NCBI GenBank assembly: GCA_905147135.1
Contig: LR990048.1
Span: 1,844,563-1,908,562 of the forward strand
Origin: Blastobasis lacticolella
Lineage: Eukaryota; Arthropoda; Insecta; Lepidoptera; Blastobasidae
Direction: 5' to 3'
DNA length: 64,000 bases
Shown: positions 1 through 13,100 of the stretch, piece after piece
Layout of the letters: every line of letters starts with the position of its first letter
How positions within the stretch are numbered: the first letter of the stretch is position 1
Made by a program: the position numbers and the translations under genes
Notes under the pieces: model-generated
The model's database searches: none
What the model saw: the letters and a program-made list of their open reading frames with translations, nothing else
Told to the model about the DNA's origin: nothing

Positions 1-724
1 ATTCGACACATCCGCAGGGCTGAAATATAATTTCACACCTGTTGCTCTAAAATGTCCAATTATATTATTATGTCACAAAATGTTAATGTAAAGCAAGTCA
101 TAAGCGGTCGCGAACTGTAGGCATATGTAGTGATTAAAGTGATTTTAATTTGGAACATTAACATTTTTATGAAAACTCTATTGTCTTCTTCGTGGCGAGT
201 CGATGGCAAAATACATTAAATTTTACATGCCCAAAATTTGACCACGCATACTGCAATCCCAAACTTTATAACTTTTACAACTCTATTGTAAGAAGACATT
301 AATTGAAAACTATAAATGGCCACCATAAGCACCACAAAAAAAACGCGATTTCAGTGAGTGTCAAACAAAAAACGGTGTAAGATTGACTTAGTTACCAGGC
401 CATTAAATGTTAACAAAAAACTGTGTCTCTTGTTACTTTAACACAAAATAGAAAAAGTAGAATATTCACCTCTGTGATAAAGCCTGTCTTAGTCTTGAGC
501 AGCTTAAACTCCTCGATACACTAAGGACTTTACATAACTCCCAGGATTACGGTCGGAAGTTAACTCTAGAGTAGTCTGCTACGCTCAAGGTCCAGTATGC
601 CGCCTATAACATAATACACAGCTATATCCTCTAGGTGTATAGTTCGTAGAAAATAAAATAAATACAACACTATACTGCATCTTTGATGATGCATCTTTAG
701 ATTGTAGGTTTGATGTCTATTAGC
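1..724. other. AT-rich intergenic DNA, nothing recognised
   Basis: No convincing coding region, RNA gene or repeat boundary was seen. Stops are frequent in all frames. Confidence 0.5.
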
Positions 725-1340
725 CTCCCAAACAAGCCGGGTTCCGAAAAGGCTTTAGTACCATAGACCACATACATACATACAGGTTAAACAGAAGACC
801 GAAGAGTATAACCGGCCATTATGCTTGGCATTTGTGGACTATCAGAAAACCTTCGATTAGATCAAAACCTGGGCTGTGACCAGTATCGACAGCGATGCCA
901 AATTGACTATTGATATATCGAAGCATTGAAGTGTTTGTACGAAAACGCTACCATGTCAGTACGTCTCCAGGACCAGAACTCAAAGCCTATTCAGCTGGAG
1001 CAGGTGTTAGACAAAGTGATGTCATGACACGTAAGTTGTTAAAAGCAGCGTTGTAGGATGTCTTCAGGTTTCTGGGACGAACTTGGCATCAATATTAACG
1101 GGGAGTACTTCACTCACCTTAGTCTTAGGGAAAGTGCTCAAAGATATCTGTATTGCCTCTCAACAAATAGGTCTTAAAATGAACATGAACAAGACGAAAA
1201 TGATGTCAAATGCCCATATTGTGCCCACTCTTGTGATAGTAGGATGCGTTGAAGTCGTTGGCGACTATATATACCTAGGACAAATAGTCCAGCTAGGCAG
1301 GTTCAATTTAGATAAAAAGTTGTGTATATTTGAATAGTAA
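725..1340 (+). mobile_element. Decayed RTE-type LINE reverse transcriptase fragment
   Basis: With frameshifts the plus strand reads as the usual RTE pol series: NKPG..., LAFVDYQKTF, a stretch near IEALKCLYENATMSVRLQDQ, then ININGEY, and a segment ending in KMNMNKTKMMSNAH and VVGDYIYLGQ. The catalytic FADD is not intact and several stops and frame changes interrupt it. It is a relic. Confidence 0.72.
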
Positions 1341-1574
1341 CCTTAACCTTAGCCTGTCATCAACCGATTTAAATCGCTGTGCAAAGAGTCTACTACATTC
1401 GGTCTACTACGGTCTACTACATTGTGAAATTCAAGATACGGTCGCTATTATCTGAATACGCTTCATTAGATATCAAGTGAGATATTATAGAAATGCGGAA
1501 GCAGCTTTCGGAAGGCAGAAGGAAGGGATGTTTTATTGAGCACCGTGAAAACTACATTTTTCAATATTATGGTG

Positions 1575-1835
1575 GAACTAAAGGGATAAAAGTGTACTAC
1601 GCCGGGCTATTCGTTTGGTCAATGATCGTCTCCTCACAGATAGTTTGAATCCCTTACGCCTACGGAGAGACGTTGGCTCTCTGTGTATACTCTACCTTCT
1701 GTAAAACGGCGAATGTTCCGAAGAACTGTTTGACTTAGTGCCACCGTTACTTTTTCGCCACCACACCCTCCGGCGATGGGATAGTGTTTAACCACAATTT
1801 TCAGATGCTTGGCATCCAACTTACATACGGTCAGC
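1575..1835 (+). mobile_element. Decayed LINE pol 3' end (same family as 38003-39345)
   Basis: One frame reads AIRLVNDRLL, then NPLRLRRDVGSLCILYLL, a stop, and NGECSEELFDLVPP. This is the post-RT region seen at 38980-39070 (CLFYRLYNGVCYEELFDMMP). It is short and broken. Confidence 0.65.
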
Positions 1836-1839
1836 ATCA

Positions 1840-3378
1840 GATAACAATGGCTGTTGTTTAACAAGTGGACCGTAAGTCCATGTACCTCTCTAGTAATAAA
1901 AAAAGTATTTTTAGTTAGAACACTGAAAATTTGCATGTTGAAGACTTCATACCAATTAGCGAAAGAATAGCTATTTTAAAAGTCAAATTATGTACGCAAA
2001 CTTAGTTTCTTATAATGAAGAAATAATTTACAATTCATTTTATGGGGACATAGAAATATGTAGATAGACCGTAGTTTTTTGGAAGAGATATGGATGCAAA
2101 AAGCTAACAAATTCCCGAAAGTTATACGATACTATATTCCGAAAATACGAATATGGTAGCAGCTATATTAAAACCAAGGATAACCCCACTTAAATCTACG
2201 TTTGGTTCTATTGTTATCAATCGTGAGGAAAACTCTTGGAATGAGCCACTAATATACCAAAATACCAAAGTGACACAGAGAGATATTATACCATAAGCTA
2301 TGATCCTGACACGCCTCTTTTGCCACTACCACATTCATACTCATCTCACACATTTACGCCGATTGAGGGCGCTCCTGGTCTCCTCATTCATTTTTCACAC
2401 CCGTGTGTAAACACACACTGAATAACACACTGAATACCACGTTTTTTTTACTTGTCCAACACAGCATTGAAGCAATACCCCATGCTGAACTACTTTTCAA
2501 ATCATAAAATACAAAGTCACACTTGATACTCGTTTCGTTGACCTAATATCTCAAGTCGACGGACCTTAAATACATCCTGATTATCTCCTTAATGATATCT
2601 TGGAAAGATTTTGAGGGCACGGAACAAACACGTTAGAATTTTTAGGGTCTAGCTATGTCGCAAACTAGATAGATGATATAGACGTAATGAATTTTAAATG
2701 TTTTGTGGTTGTGTATTTGTCAATTGAATGTAGTTGAATTAAATAATATGTGAATTAATGCAAATAAGGCCGAGAAAAATAGGATTTTTTTATTTATTTG
2801 GTTAGGTACAATTGTATGATTTTAATGTTTGTTGTAATACGATGTAATTTAGGCCATGATCTGTAAATAATCTAATAAAATAAATAAATAAAATTTATTT
2901 CAATGATCGCAAACTCATGGCATATATTTGTAAGCGCCTGAGATTAGAAACCTACATGCAATGAAATCTATAGACATAAAAACTTACAAAAGTAATAATA
3001 AGGGGCTATTTTCATAAACTCTATTGTACACCATCTACAATATACATTATTGAATCGCGTACCGTAGTCACTACGGCGTAGTATGTATAGATCTTTAGTC
3101 ATGTTAATCATCTCGAGACATTATCTTTGCAAAGTAACCACTTTATTTTAATGGTAATGAGAACAATTTATAGAAATAGCAGTATTGTTATTCAAAACAT
3201 TTTTATGGTTATAAAGGAATTAGTGTCTAGTTTTGGATGTGATATAGCCGTAAGTCGTAAATGGCTTAAGCGACAATATTGGTTTCACTTGGCTTTGTTT
3301 CACTCGTCATGCACATTATCCAGAAATGTCACCATAGGAAAAAAGGAAAAACGCGTGAATAGTCACGCCTTTCACGTC
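1840..3378. other. AT-rich intergenic DNA, nothing recognised
   Basis: Several short open stretches exist, for example 3127-3396, but they have no recognisable motif and look like chance. A run of A/T repeats lies at 2870-2900. Confidence 0.45.
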
Positions 3379-3434
3379 AATTTCCTCTGCAGCTGACTGT
3401 ACATATAGATGTACAGTCAGCTGCAGAGGGAATT
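3379..3434. repeat. Near-perfect 26-bp hairpin
   Basis: Arms 3379-3404 and 3409-3434 are reverse complements with one mismatch around a 4-base loop (ATAG). The central arm sequence includes CTGCAGCTGACTGTACAT. It has no poly-U tract and no gene context suggesting a terminator. Confidence 0.85.
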
Positions 3435-4163
3435 GAAACCCCTAGCATACATTAAATGTACGGTCATGTGTATGAATGTGTCACATTTTTCGTAATATAT
3501 CATGCTTATATACTCTATAGTTTACATGTACCAGGACGTAAAAATAAATACTAAAATGTTTAAGCTCGCAATAACCTGTAAACCTGTCTTTAGACAAACA
3601 TTAAAATCCGCTTTAAATTATTGAGCAACTCTAGCCTTCTTTAACTGGTTCGTATCTACATAAGACTGACCCGACAAAAGAACAACGATTGCACGCAAGA
3701 TTTCCCCAAAAGAGTTGACGATACTAAGCCATTGTAATGAGGAAAAATATTCAACACGATTAATTCAGTGAGATCTATCCGCGTGACCTTGGGAGAAGCC
3801 GGTAGCTAAGATGCAATAGGTACTTACTGAATGAAAACACTCCATTCTTTCCTGCATCGGACTTGAAGTTGCCATTGCTCGTTGACTGTTGGCGGTGGTC
3901 AGTTACAAGTGGCCAGTGACATTCTCGTGATTATTTTCTGTTCGGTCTCTTTGCACGCCTACGATGAAGCTACCGCAGAATACTGGCTGGTATACGCCGA
4001 AAACAATATTTACTTTTTTTCAAATTTACGCTCGTAAAGATTTATTTTAAAAAGATGGAATTCGATATTTTTGTTTAATTTAGAAAAAAGTGCTGCTCCT
4101 TTTGTAGTTTTTAAAGTGAAATAACATGGATGATTTTTCTTTGTTCATAGGACAGAAGCAAAC

Positions 4164-7100
4164 ATGCTGACGGGATGGAGACTTATATTATCAAGACGTA
4201 AGTATTGACAGTTTTGTAAAGCTTTGCTAAACCCCATTTTTTTAATGTACAATCGGAATGAAAATAGTGGAAACAAGTAAAATCAAATCTCAGTAGTAAT
4301 ACCATTTGTAGTTAGTACTGGGAATTTCCTTGCCAATAAACTTGTCGATAAAGTAAGATTTCTGTAAAAGTTACTTTTACAGAAATCTTACTTAGATTTC
4401 AGCCGTAAATACTCAGATTTCCGTGTCGCCCTTTAAAAAAACAGACGGGTGTCATATCAATAAGGATGATGACGACCTGAGTGGTTCAATGGTTAACATG
4501 GTCTGCCGGTCTGCCACGCAAGAGGTCCCGGGTTCGAGTCCCGGCCGGGCAGAAATTGAAATGATGAATTTTAATTTCTGTTACGGGTCTGGGTGTTCTA
4601 TGTATAATATTTAAAAGTATTTATGTAGTATATCAGTATGTATTTAAAAAGTATTTAAGTAGTATATACCCATAGTACAAGCTTTGTTTAGTTTAGGGGT
4701 AGATGGCGCTGTGTGAATTTTTCCACGAATAGTTATTTATTTATGTCCACGGGTATTTATGTGACATAAGCATTAAAAAGAAGTAAAACTGAGTTAAAAA
4801 ACAAAAGAGAAACTGTGTGATGACACAAAACGGAGGTCCAGAGGAACGATTTCCATATAATTGAAATTACTTTGATATAATTCAATATAAAAAATAATAA
4901 TATTAATAAAAAATTCATACTATTACTACAATGAAAGAGAACGATTCAAAAAGTAGTACGTGAATTTAAAAAGCCCCTATAACCCCTATAATTTTATAAA
5001 GTCTATTAAAAACTGAAAGTAAATAACAAGTAGATTGAAATACTTAAAACTTATTATTATATTATATTAGCCTGAATCATCCCACTGCTGGGCAAAGGCT
5101 TCCCCTGAGGTATATGATGCAAATTTTATTTTAATTAAAACTTGAAAGCAGGTAGGGGCAGGACATCGAAAGTTAGGCAGGTTTTTATACGTACAATCTA
5201 CGTCTACAATCTGCGGTTTTTGTAGCAATCATGAATTTATTTATTTATTTAACTGTTTATTGTACACAATAATGATATACAGAGAAATATAAAAGAACAA
5301 AAGACACAACAGGCGCTGCTTATTTCTAAAAAGAATTTTCTTTCAGCAGGCCTACAGAAGAGAGATGTTAGACTAAAGTAACGCAGATACGACGAAGAAT
5401 TTCTTATTTATTATATAAAAAATACAAGGTGGGTAAAGGACTCGTCCTTTGGGCACCTTGGAACAAATATTCATAAGCCTATTAACTGGGAGCAGGCGGT
5501 CCAAATATTATAAAAAAATTGAATTTTTATGTCAACAAAAAGTTGGGGGTATTCATCAAAAACAAAGAAGTCTAGAACGAGGTCTTGTCGACAACTGTAA
5601 TCCTAAAGGCACAAAGGCAAAAGCACTAAAAGCAGCAGTAATAGCGCCAGGCGTCTAGCTCACAATTCATGAAATTCAGCTCCAGGCCAATGGCACTGAA
5701 CTCTCGAATTCGCGAAGTGCATAGTCGCCCTTTGACCTATATCATAATCGATCCTACTAGCTTGAAGAATAAAGGGTTATTTTATATGCAACTACAAGTT
5801 CAAACGACAGCCTGCGAATAGTAAAACTATAACTGCCATTCATAACATTTAACATTCATACATTCTGTTTCATTCATATAATAACTAACGTTTGTCCGCG
5901 TCGTTCGCGTAAAATGAATAATGATTACGCAATCGTAAGCATAGGCCGTGTTCTACCGGAAATCACATTGTACGTTATCATCATTATCAAAGATGGCCGC
6001 TGATGGGCATAGGCCTCCCCCAGAGATCTTCACAAAGGCCAGTCCTGTACCTTCCGCATCCAGCTATACCACTGCAAACTTTCATCGAAATCAGTTCAGT
6101 AGTGTTGCATGAAAGAGTAACCATTATTCAAATATTCACTAGTGTCAGTGGTGTAATGGCTAGCGGGTCGGGGACCTCGAAAGCAAGTTTCGAGGTAGAG
6201 CTCGTCTAATTTAAAATGACGCGCCCCACTATCGCATTAACGCACACAAGCAAGTTTAAAATATAGACGCAATACATATACAAATGCCGTTGTAATTGGT
6301 CATTCAGTTACCGGTAAGATTCAAACGTAGGAGCACGCGTCGTTCATTGGCTCCCATACAGATGAAGTGTCGTTATCAATATTTGCACTCACACATCGAA
6401 ATCAACTAACTAAGTAGTGGGGCGCGTCATTTTAGACTAGACGAGCTCTACCAAGTTCGATTCCAAGTGCCGTCATGTACCAATGACATTTTATGAGTAA
6501 TGTAGGTATTAGTTGAACACTATCCGATGCTCTTACGGTGAGGCAAAATATCGTGAGGAGTCCGCTAATTAACTTGTCACGATCGAATTGTAATTGGATT
6601 GCAATAGCAGCTCACCGACAGTTTAAGCAGAATATAAAAAAACGCGTATTTAATTGTAGCAGAATATAAAAAACGCGTAAAGTTGTCATTGAGCTCGGGC
6701 AAATAACTTGGGCGGCCATTTATTGCCACACAACAACACTTCTAGAAACTAATATCTAGACTCACTTGCCAAAATGATAAATATGTAAACGCCAATATTT
6801 CACTTCCCAAGGTCAAACTCAAACTCAAACATATTTATTCAATTTAAGGTTTATCAGAAACACTTATGAACGTCAACAATAAATACACAACAAACGAGTA
6901 CAGTAACTCTTTCTCTGGAAGTTCCTTAGTTGCTAAGGTACTACACTTTTAGTAAATCTAAAAACGCCTTTTTAGTAGAAAAATTCTGGCTTGGAGATTT
7001 ATCCCTAACCGCTCAGTTGAGGAAAAAGAATTTTTGTGCGATAATCAAATAAAACGCAAAAAACAAAGCCGCCAAACAGCCTTATAATAATTAATTTCGA

Positions 7101-10100
7101 TTGCAATGTTAACACGACATTGCTCTGAAATGATAGCTTTTGAATGCAAAAATATCGCATAGAATTCCGTTTAGTAGTTTGTTAGAACTCCTCAAATACC
7201 GACTTATCAGGCTGCTGCAGCGCCTCTTGATTTTAAAATACATGCCTAAGAACCTGAATCGACCCAGAAGTATTCGAAGAAAATGCTTACAGACATATCA
7301 ATACACAAAGACAAAACCTCTAACCCCAAACGTATATACTGCTTCCGTTCCGCCCGTCGCGGGTAAAAATCATCCTGACGTCAATAACCCGGTTTTGTTC
7401 TCGCGCACGAGCCTCACTTTGTTATATTTATTTTAACACTACGATTTGTAAACCAAATGATTTGGCGTTGAAATTTTAGTGCTACATTGTTGTAAACACC
7501 GCATTATTCAAACTAGGGCTGAGAATTTTTCTAGACCTACTAGATCATGGTTAGGTTCACCTAGATACTTTTCGTTACCATGTAGACAAATCCTACTATG
7601 CATTAACATTGCTGCAATACAGGCGACTAGTTTAGGAAATCTTATTTGAATAAATATGCCTATCCTAATATCCTTCTAAATTAATAATGTTATAATTGTA
7701 AAAGTTTGTAAGGAAGGTATGTTTAGATGTTTGTTACTCCTTCACGCAAAAACTTTTTTGATGAAGAATTTTGGTGAATGTCCGCGCGCAGAACTTGTAC
7801 TTTGTACCAAGTAGAGCTTAGTAAATAGGTAGCAAATAGTCATTATAACCATAAACTTACCAACCGCATTTTTCAGTGCAAAATACAATAAATACTTGAA
7901 AACGTGAGCTGTTATCTGCAAAACTGTTCCACAATCGTGATGTTTGCGGAATAAGATAAGTAATGACGGCTTGTAAATGTTTTGAAGTACCGTCAGATAT
8001 TATAAGCGGGAAAAATCAGCTGATGAGTTTTGATAACTGAATCTGTAGCCGTAATCACATGTGCTTATCCAATTCATCATCATCATCATATCAGCCGAAA
8101 GACGCTCACTGCTGGGCTAAGGCCTCCCCCAGAGATCTCCACAAAGGCCCGTCCTGGGCCTTCCGCATCCAGCTGGTACCTGCGATCTTTGCCAGGTCGT
8201 CGTTCCACCTTGTGGGAGGCCTACCTACAGCTGTGTCTTCCGGTACGCTGTCGTCACTCGAGAACTTTAGTGTCCGATCGGCCTGTTCTTCGAGCTATGT
8301 GCTCTGCCCACTTAAGCAATTCATTTTTATCTATATTTGAAATCATACGCTGAAGTGGCATCTAGCTGGCCGTATCTGCAGAAAAACCCACAACCACTGA
8401 AGTGGACGAGTTCTTAGTCTAGCTGGGATGTCCTCCGGCCAGGTGGCCCGCGACTTGAAGGCTGGATATGGCTTTGATACTCATTAAGTAAACTACAGCT
8501 GTCATGTGAGAATATTAACAATAGCTTCGTTGTTTTCTATTTGTGTTCAAATTGGATTAAGATTAGGTATTAGATCGATGAGCCACCTAAACTAACAGAT
8601 TCAGCTGAATCTTTTATACCACTTTGATAATAAACAAGCGTATTGCCTGCCCGATGGTAAGTAGTTACTTAAAGATTTCATTGTCCATAGAAACTACTTA
8701 GGACGTTTAAACGATCACAAAACTAATTAACGACGATTTTATAAGCGGAAATCATATTGTTACATTCTTTATTTGTTCCTCTAATAATAGCTGTCCATGG
8801 CAATTAACGTAGAGCCATTAAAGTTACGACAGTACGACTTCACCAATGCCAGAAGACGTTCTTCGATATCTTGGGTTTAAACATTAAATGTTAAAAAGTA
8901 AATAGAAGAAGATGATGTCCGAAACCGGTCGCATTAAATTAAAAGTTTATAAATATACTATATTTAGTGGAACTATTGTATAAAAGTGTTTTAATCTATA
9001 ATTTAATATTGTCTGATCATACCTACAAAGTTTTATCGTCGTCGGATCGGCCATTTCCAAGAAATTAAAAAATTGTTTGATTGTAAATTGTAATTTCTAT
9101 CATTTTCATTCCGTCATTAAGGACCTAATACTAAATTTGAGATCTAAATTAATTAAGCCCTACACTACATTCGATTTGAATGCTGTCCAAAGTACAATTT
9201 ATGTGACAACTTACGCATTGCGTATTACGCAATATACATCCAAATTCTGGCCGAATTATTTAGTCAAGTTATGTTGTTGCGTGCCAAGAAAACATACGAG
9301 CACTAAAGTTTATAGTACTATAATTCCTATTGAACAATTATTTCGTATTTAAGAAGCACCACCAACAAAACGGACTCTTAACGTTGACGGAATATCTATG
9401 AGTAGTTTCTCGGATTCAGAGTTTTTTTATGTTGTACGGCAGACAACCAGACAAGTGGGCCACCTGATGGAAAATGGTCACCGCCGCCTATGGACATCAG
9501 CAACACCGAGGGCACTACCAATGCGTTGCCTACCTCTGAAGAGACCTCTAATATACCTCTTAAACGATCCCATGTCATAGTCCAAAACATTGTGTCTGGG
9601 AGCTCATTCCACATCCGAGTCGTACAAGCGAGAAACGTTCTTTTGAACCTTCGTGTGGACACCAACAGTGGGCATATGTTACCTTTAATATACAAAACAA
9701 TATTGGTGTTTCCATTTCTTTCAGTATTCCTCATACCCCAGCGCTATGTCCTGGCTATTATGGCGTTATTCGCCATAGCAAACGCGTACACGATGCGTGT
9801 ATGCCTCAACCTGGCCATAACACAGATGGTGAGGAGGAACACAGCGGTGGAAGGTGATCCTCATTATGACCCTGACGCTTGTCCCGACCTCAGCATGACC
9901 AGGAATTCGTCCATGCACTCGTACGTGAGGGAATCTGAAGTGAGTCTTTCTAATTTGTTTAAATAGTTTAAGTAATTTTTAGTGTCTTAGTGAGTCAAAT
10001 CAAATCAAATCAAATATTTTTTATTCAGTTTGGGTTTTACAACACTTATGAATGTCAATACAATGGCATCGTCGATCCGAGCTAGTCACTTGACTGGTAC

Positions 10101-13100
10101 CATGCGAATAAAAAAATACTCCTAGCGGTGACGTACCAGGTATGTCAAGTGGTCATTGGCCAGGAACTTAAAAGCCATACGATAAATACATAATTAGCCA
10201 GTGTGAGCCGACTGTGGTTCTGTCACTGTCACTGTGTCACTTTGACGTCTTTGACTTACTAGATCAACGCGCCACCGCGCACGTGCGTGCCGTAATACAA
10301 ATAAACAAAACACAGAGCAAAACAAATAAATGCAAATTAAAAACATAAGGAGTAACATAACAAAACACAATACACTGTAAAAAAACATTAGAACCAAATC
10401 ATAACCATGATATACTTTAGGTAAGTATTCACAAACTTCAAGAATAGCTGAGCTCCCTGGTAACTGTGACCGCCATTCGGGGTACTTTACAAATATAAAA
10501 AAACATAACCACAATAACAAATACAAACTAATAATGCTAAATGCCTAATACATAACCTAATGGCATACACTTAACACAATTGCAATTAAATAAAATAAAT
10601 GTCAAATCAATAAAATTAATAACATTAAAGACAAACACAAATCCAGATGTCAGCAATGTTAGGTATGTATAAAAAAATATATATACATATATAAACATTG
10701 TATAAATCAAAAGCTACCATGTCAAATATTTAAAGATGGGCGCAAGAGTGTTCTAAATCTACATTCTAGTATTTAATAAAAGTTCTTCTACCGTGTACAA
10801 CGCTCTTTCCACTAGATAATTGTGCAATTGTGTTTTAAAACTGTTCAGCCTTACGGCTTCTCGTATTATTTTCGGTATAGCATTAAAGATTTTTGCGGAT
10901 GCGGTGCCGGCCTTTGAGAAACCTGTAGACGTGCCTTTTGAAGCACCTGATGCCTTTGAGCTAATTCCACATCTTGCATGTGCGCGGTAAACAGGCTCAC
11001 GAAGCCCTTACGTTAGTTGGATGCCAGGCAACAAGATGGTGCATATGAAATCTATACCATCGTCGGAGGGTGCGGTGGCGGAAAAGAAACCGTGGCACCA
11101 ACTTAAACAGTTCTTCGGTTTTCTATGGAGAATACAATATGGAGCCACAAGTATATATTCAAATATCCTCAGAAGTGACAGACTTAATCAAAGCCATGCA
11201 CCAAGGTAGAGAGTTAACAGTCGCTTATTGAAAAATTTATCATTTCTTTCTATGAGAATTACTACAACAGCTAAAACAGCTAAAGCTAACGGATATTATA
11301 TAATCAGATATGTACAAGTTTTCAGGCCGACATTATCTTTTGTTTCCCGTTCCGCTCATGAACAATTTTCATGGTGGTCACCTTGATACCGTATTAAAAA
11401 TATCTATAACAACGACATAATAATTTCATAAGTAGTTATAGTATTTATTTTGTCATAGTAATGAACAACTGAGTTATAAACAAGATTTTTATTGTTATAT
11501 AACGCAACATATAGGATACCTACGAGGTTAGAGTATGCAACTCGTAAGCCAGAGGTCCCGGGTTCGAATCCCTCTCCGGCCATATACAAATGACTGTTTT
11601 CTGAGTTATGTACATTAGTTGAATACTAACCGATGCTCTTACGGTGAGGGAAAACATAGTGATAAAACCTGCACATTCAGGCGACTGGATGTGTAACCAT
11701 GATCCAATCTATTCAGGTTCCCCTGGTAGCAGGGTCATGGAGGTCAGATGGCAGTCGCTCCACTGTAATTACCTGACCTGCCGAATCCTGGATCATGGTC
11801 AAGGCGGGCCCCGGACCCTCGTGCGCGATAGCACAACCGGGACATTAACGCCAAGATGATTATTTATTATAGGTTACGCCGGAAAATCCACGACCAACTT
11901 TACATACTCGTGTGTGCAAATATTTTCTAAATATTTTAATTAAACAAAGCCAAGGATGCGGCCTGTCTGTTTACCATCAGGCAGCCCGCAAGCTTGTTTG
12001 CCCTAAGGTGGCATAAAGGTGGTATAAACAAAAATCATCTCGTCTAACCAGTCTTTCTCGTCTAAGCTACAATATTACAGACAGCCATTCATACGTCTCC
12101 ACACATCAAAGCCATAGATACACACATTAAACTTAGGTATATCACCCCCCCTTTTTTCGTCAGGGCGTTAAAAACTAACTGACTCGCCAGATCTGTGCCA
12201 GTGATTAATTATTGTACGGATTTTCATTATTTGTGTCACAAAATGTTTGAAAAGGTATTACATGTCCACTTCGACATCACGTCAGCCCCTACAGGACTTT
12301 AGCTGTCTATGGCATCGTAGCTTACGAATGTCTATATCGATTTCGATGTGATTCTTTCTGTTTATAATTTTGAACTTTTTAACGAGGTGGTTCTCAGATT
12401 TCTTTCGTTAAATCGTTTTCGTCGTTCATTTTGGTTGTTTGTGCCTCTATATGACGACCTGGGTGGTTCTGTTAACATGCCCGTGAATTTATTATAAATA
12501 GGACTTTTCTATTGTTGTCTGTCGGGTTATCTATCATGAATAGGGCCAATAGCATCATTAGAAATCTAGCCTAATAGTAAGTTACTATTATGCCAATCTT
12601 CCGAGAAAATGAGGTCAATAGAACATAGATACATTCATATGAAACACGTGGCACATTGCGGTATTGTTCAATCTCTCGGACTGATCTCTAAACCATCAAG
12701 ATTACCATGTCATGTAGAAACGTACATATTTTGACAGACAACGCATGTTGCCACTATATCAGGTGCCACTACAGTGCCACTAACATAACTGTTCAGTGGA
12801 CAAAATTTGAACTAAGGCATTTAAGTACTAAAAAGATAGATTGGAACGGCCACCTTTTACCAGTGGCACTGAAATCAACTGAATATATATGTTGGTCGCA
12901 TATATCTTAAGCCTCGGCAAATAGGATCCTCTCAAACAGAGCGTCGGAAGTACGTACACTTATTGCAATACATTTGAAGAGAAATACAGTTTTATCAGAT
13001 CAGATAAGAAAGATAATGAGTATTTGCGAGTTCACTCTCTCGTTTGAGTGTGTTTACTTGACTTTTATTGCGTATTATTTTCCTTTATGAGGTTAGTAGC

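Noticed and set aside
4471..4560. Functional tRNA gene
   Set aside because: The B box is good, but no acceptor stem could be paired and the same head is attached to a SINE body at many sites.
8030..8353. Two overlapping open frames of 93-107 codons
   Set aside because: They read the LINE 3' end in the wrong sense, and each has a (CAT)n-derived His or Ser run.
10194..10526. 110-codon minus-strand open frame
   Set aside because: Low-complexity hydrophobic translation inside a dispersed repeat, with no motif or splice context.
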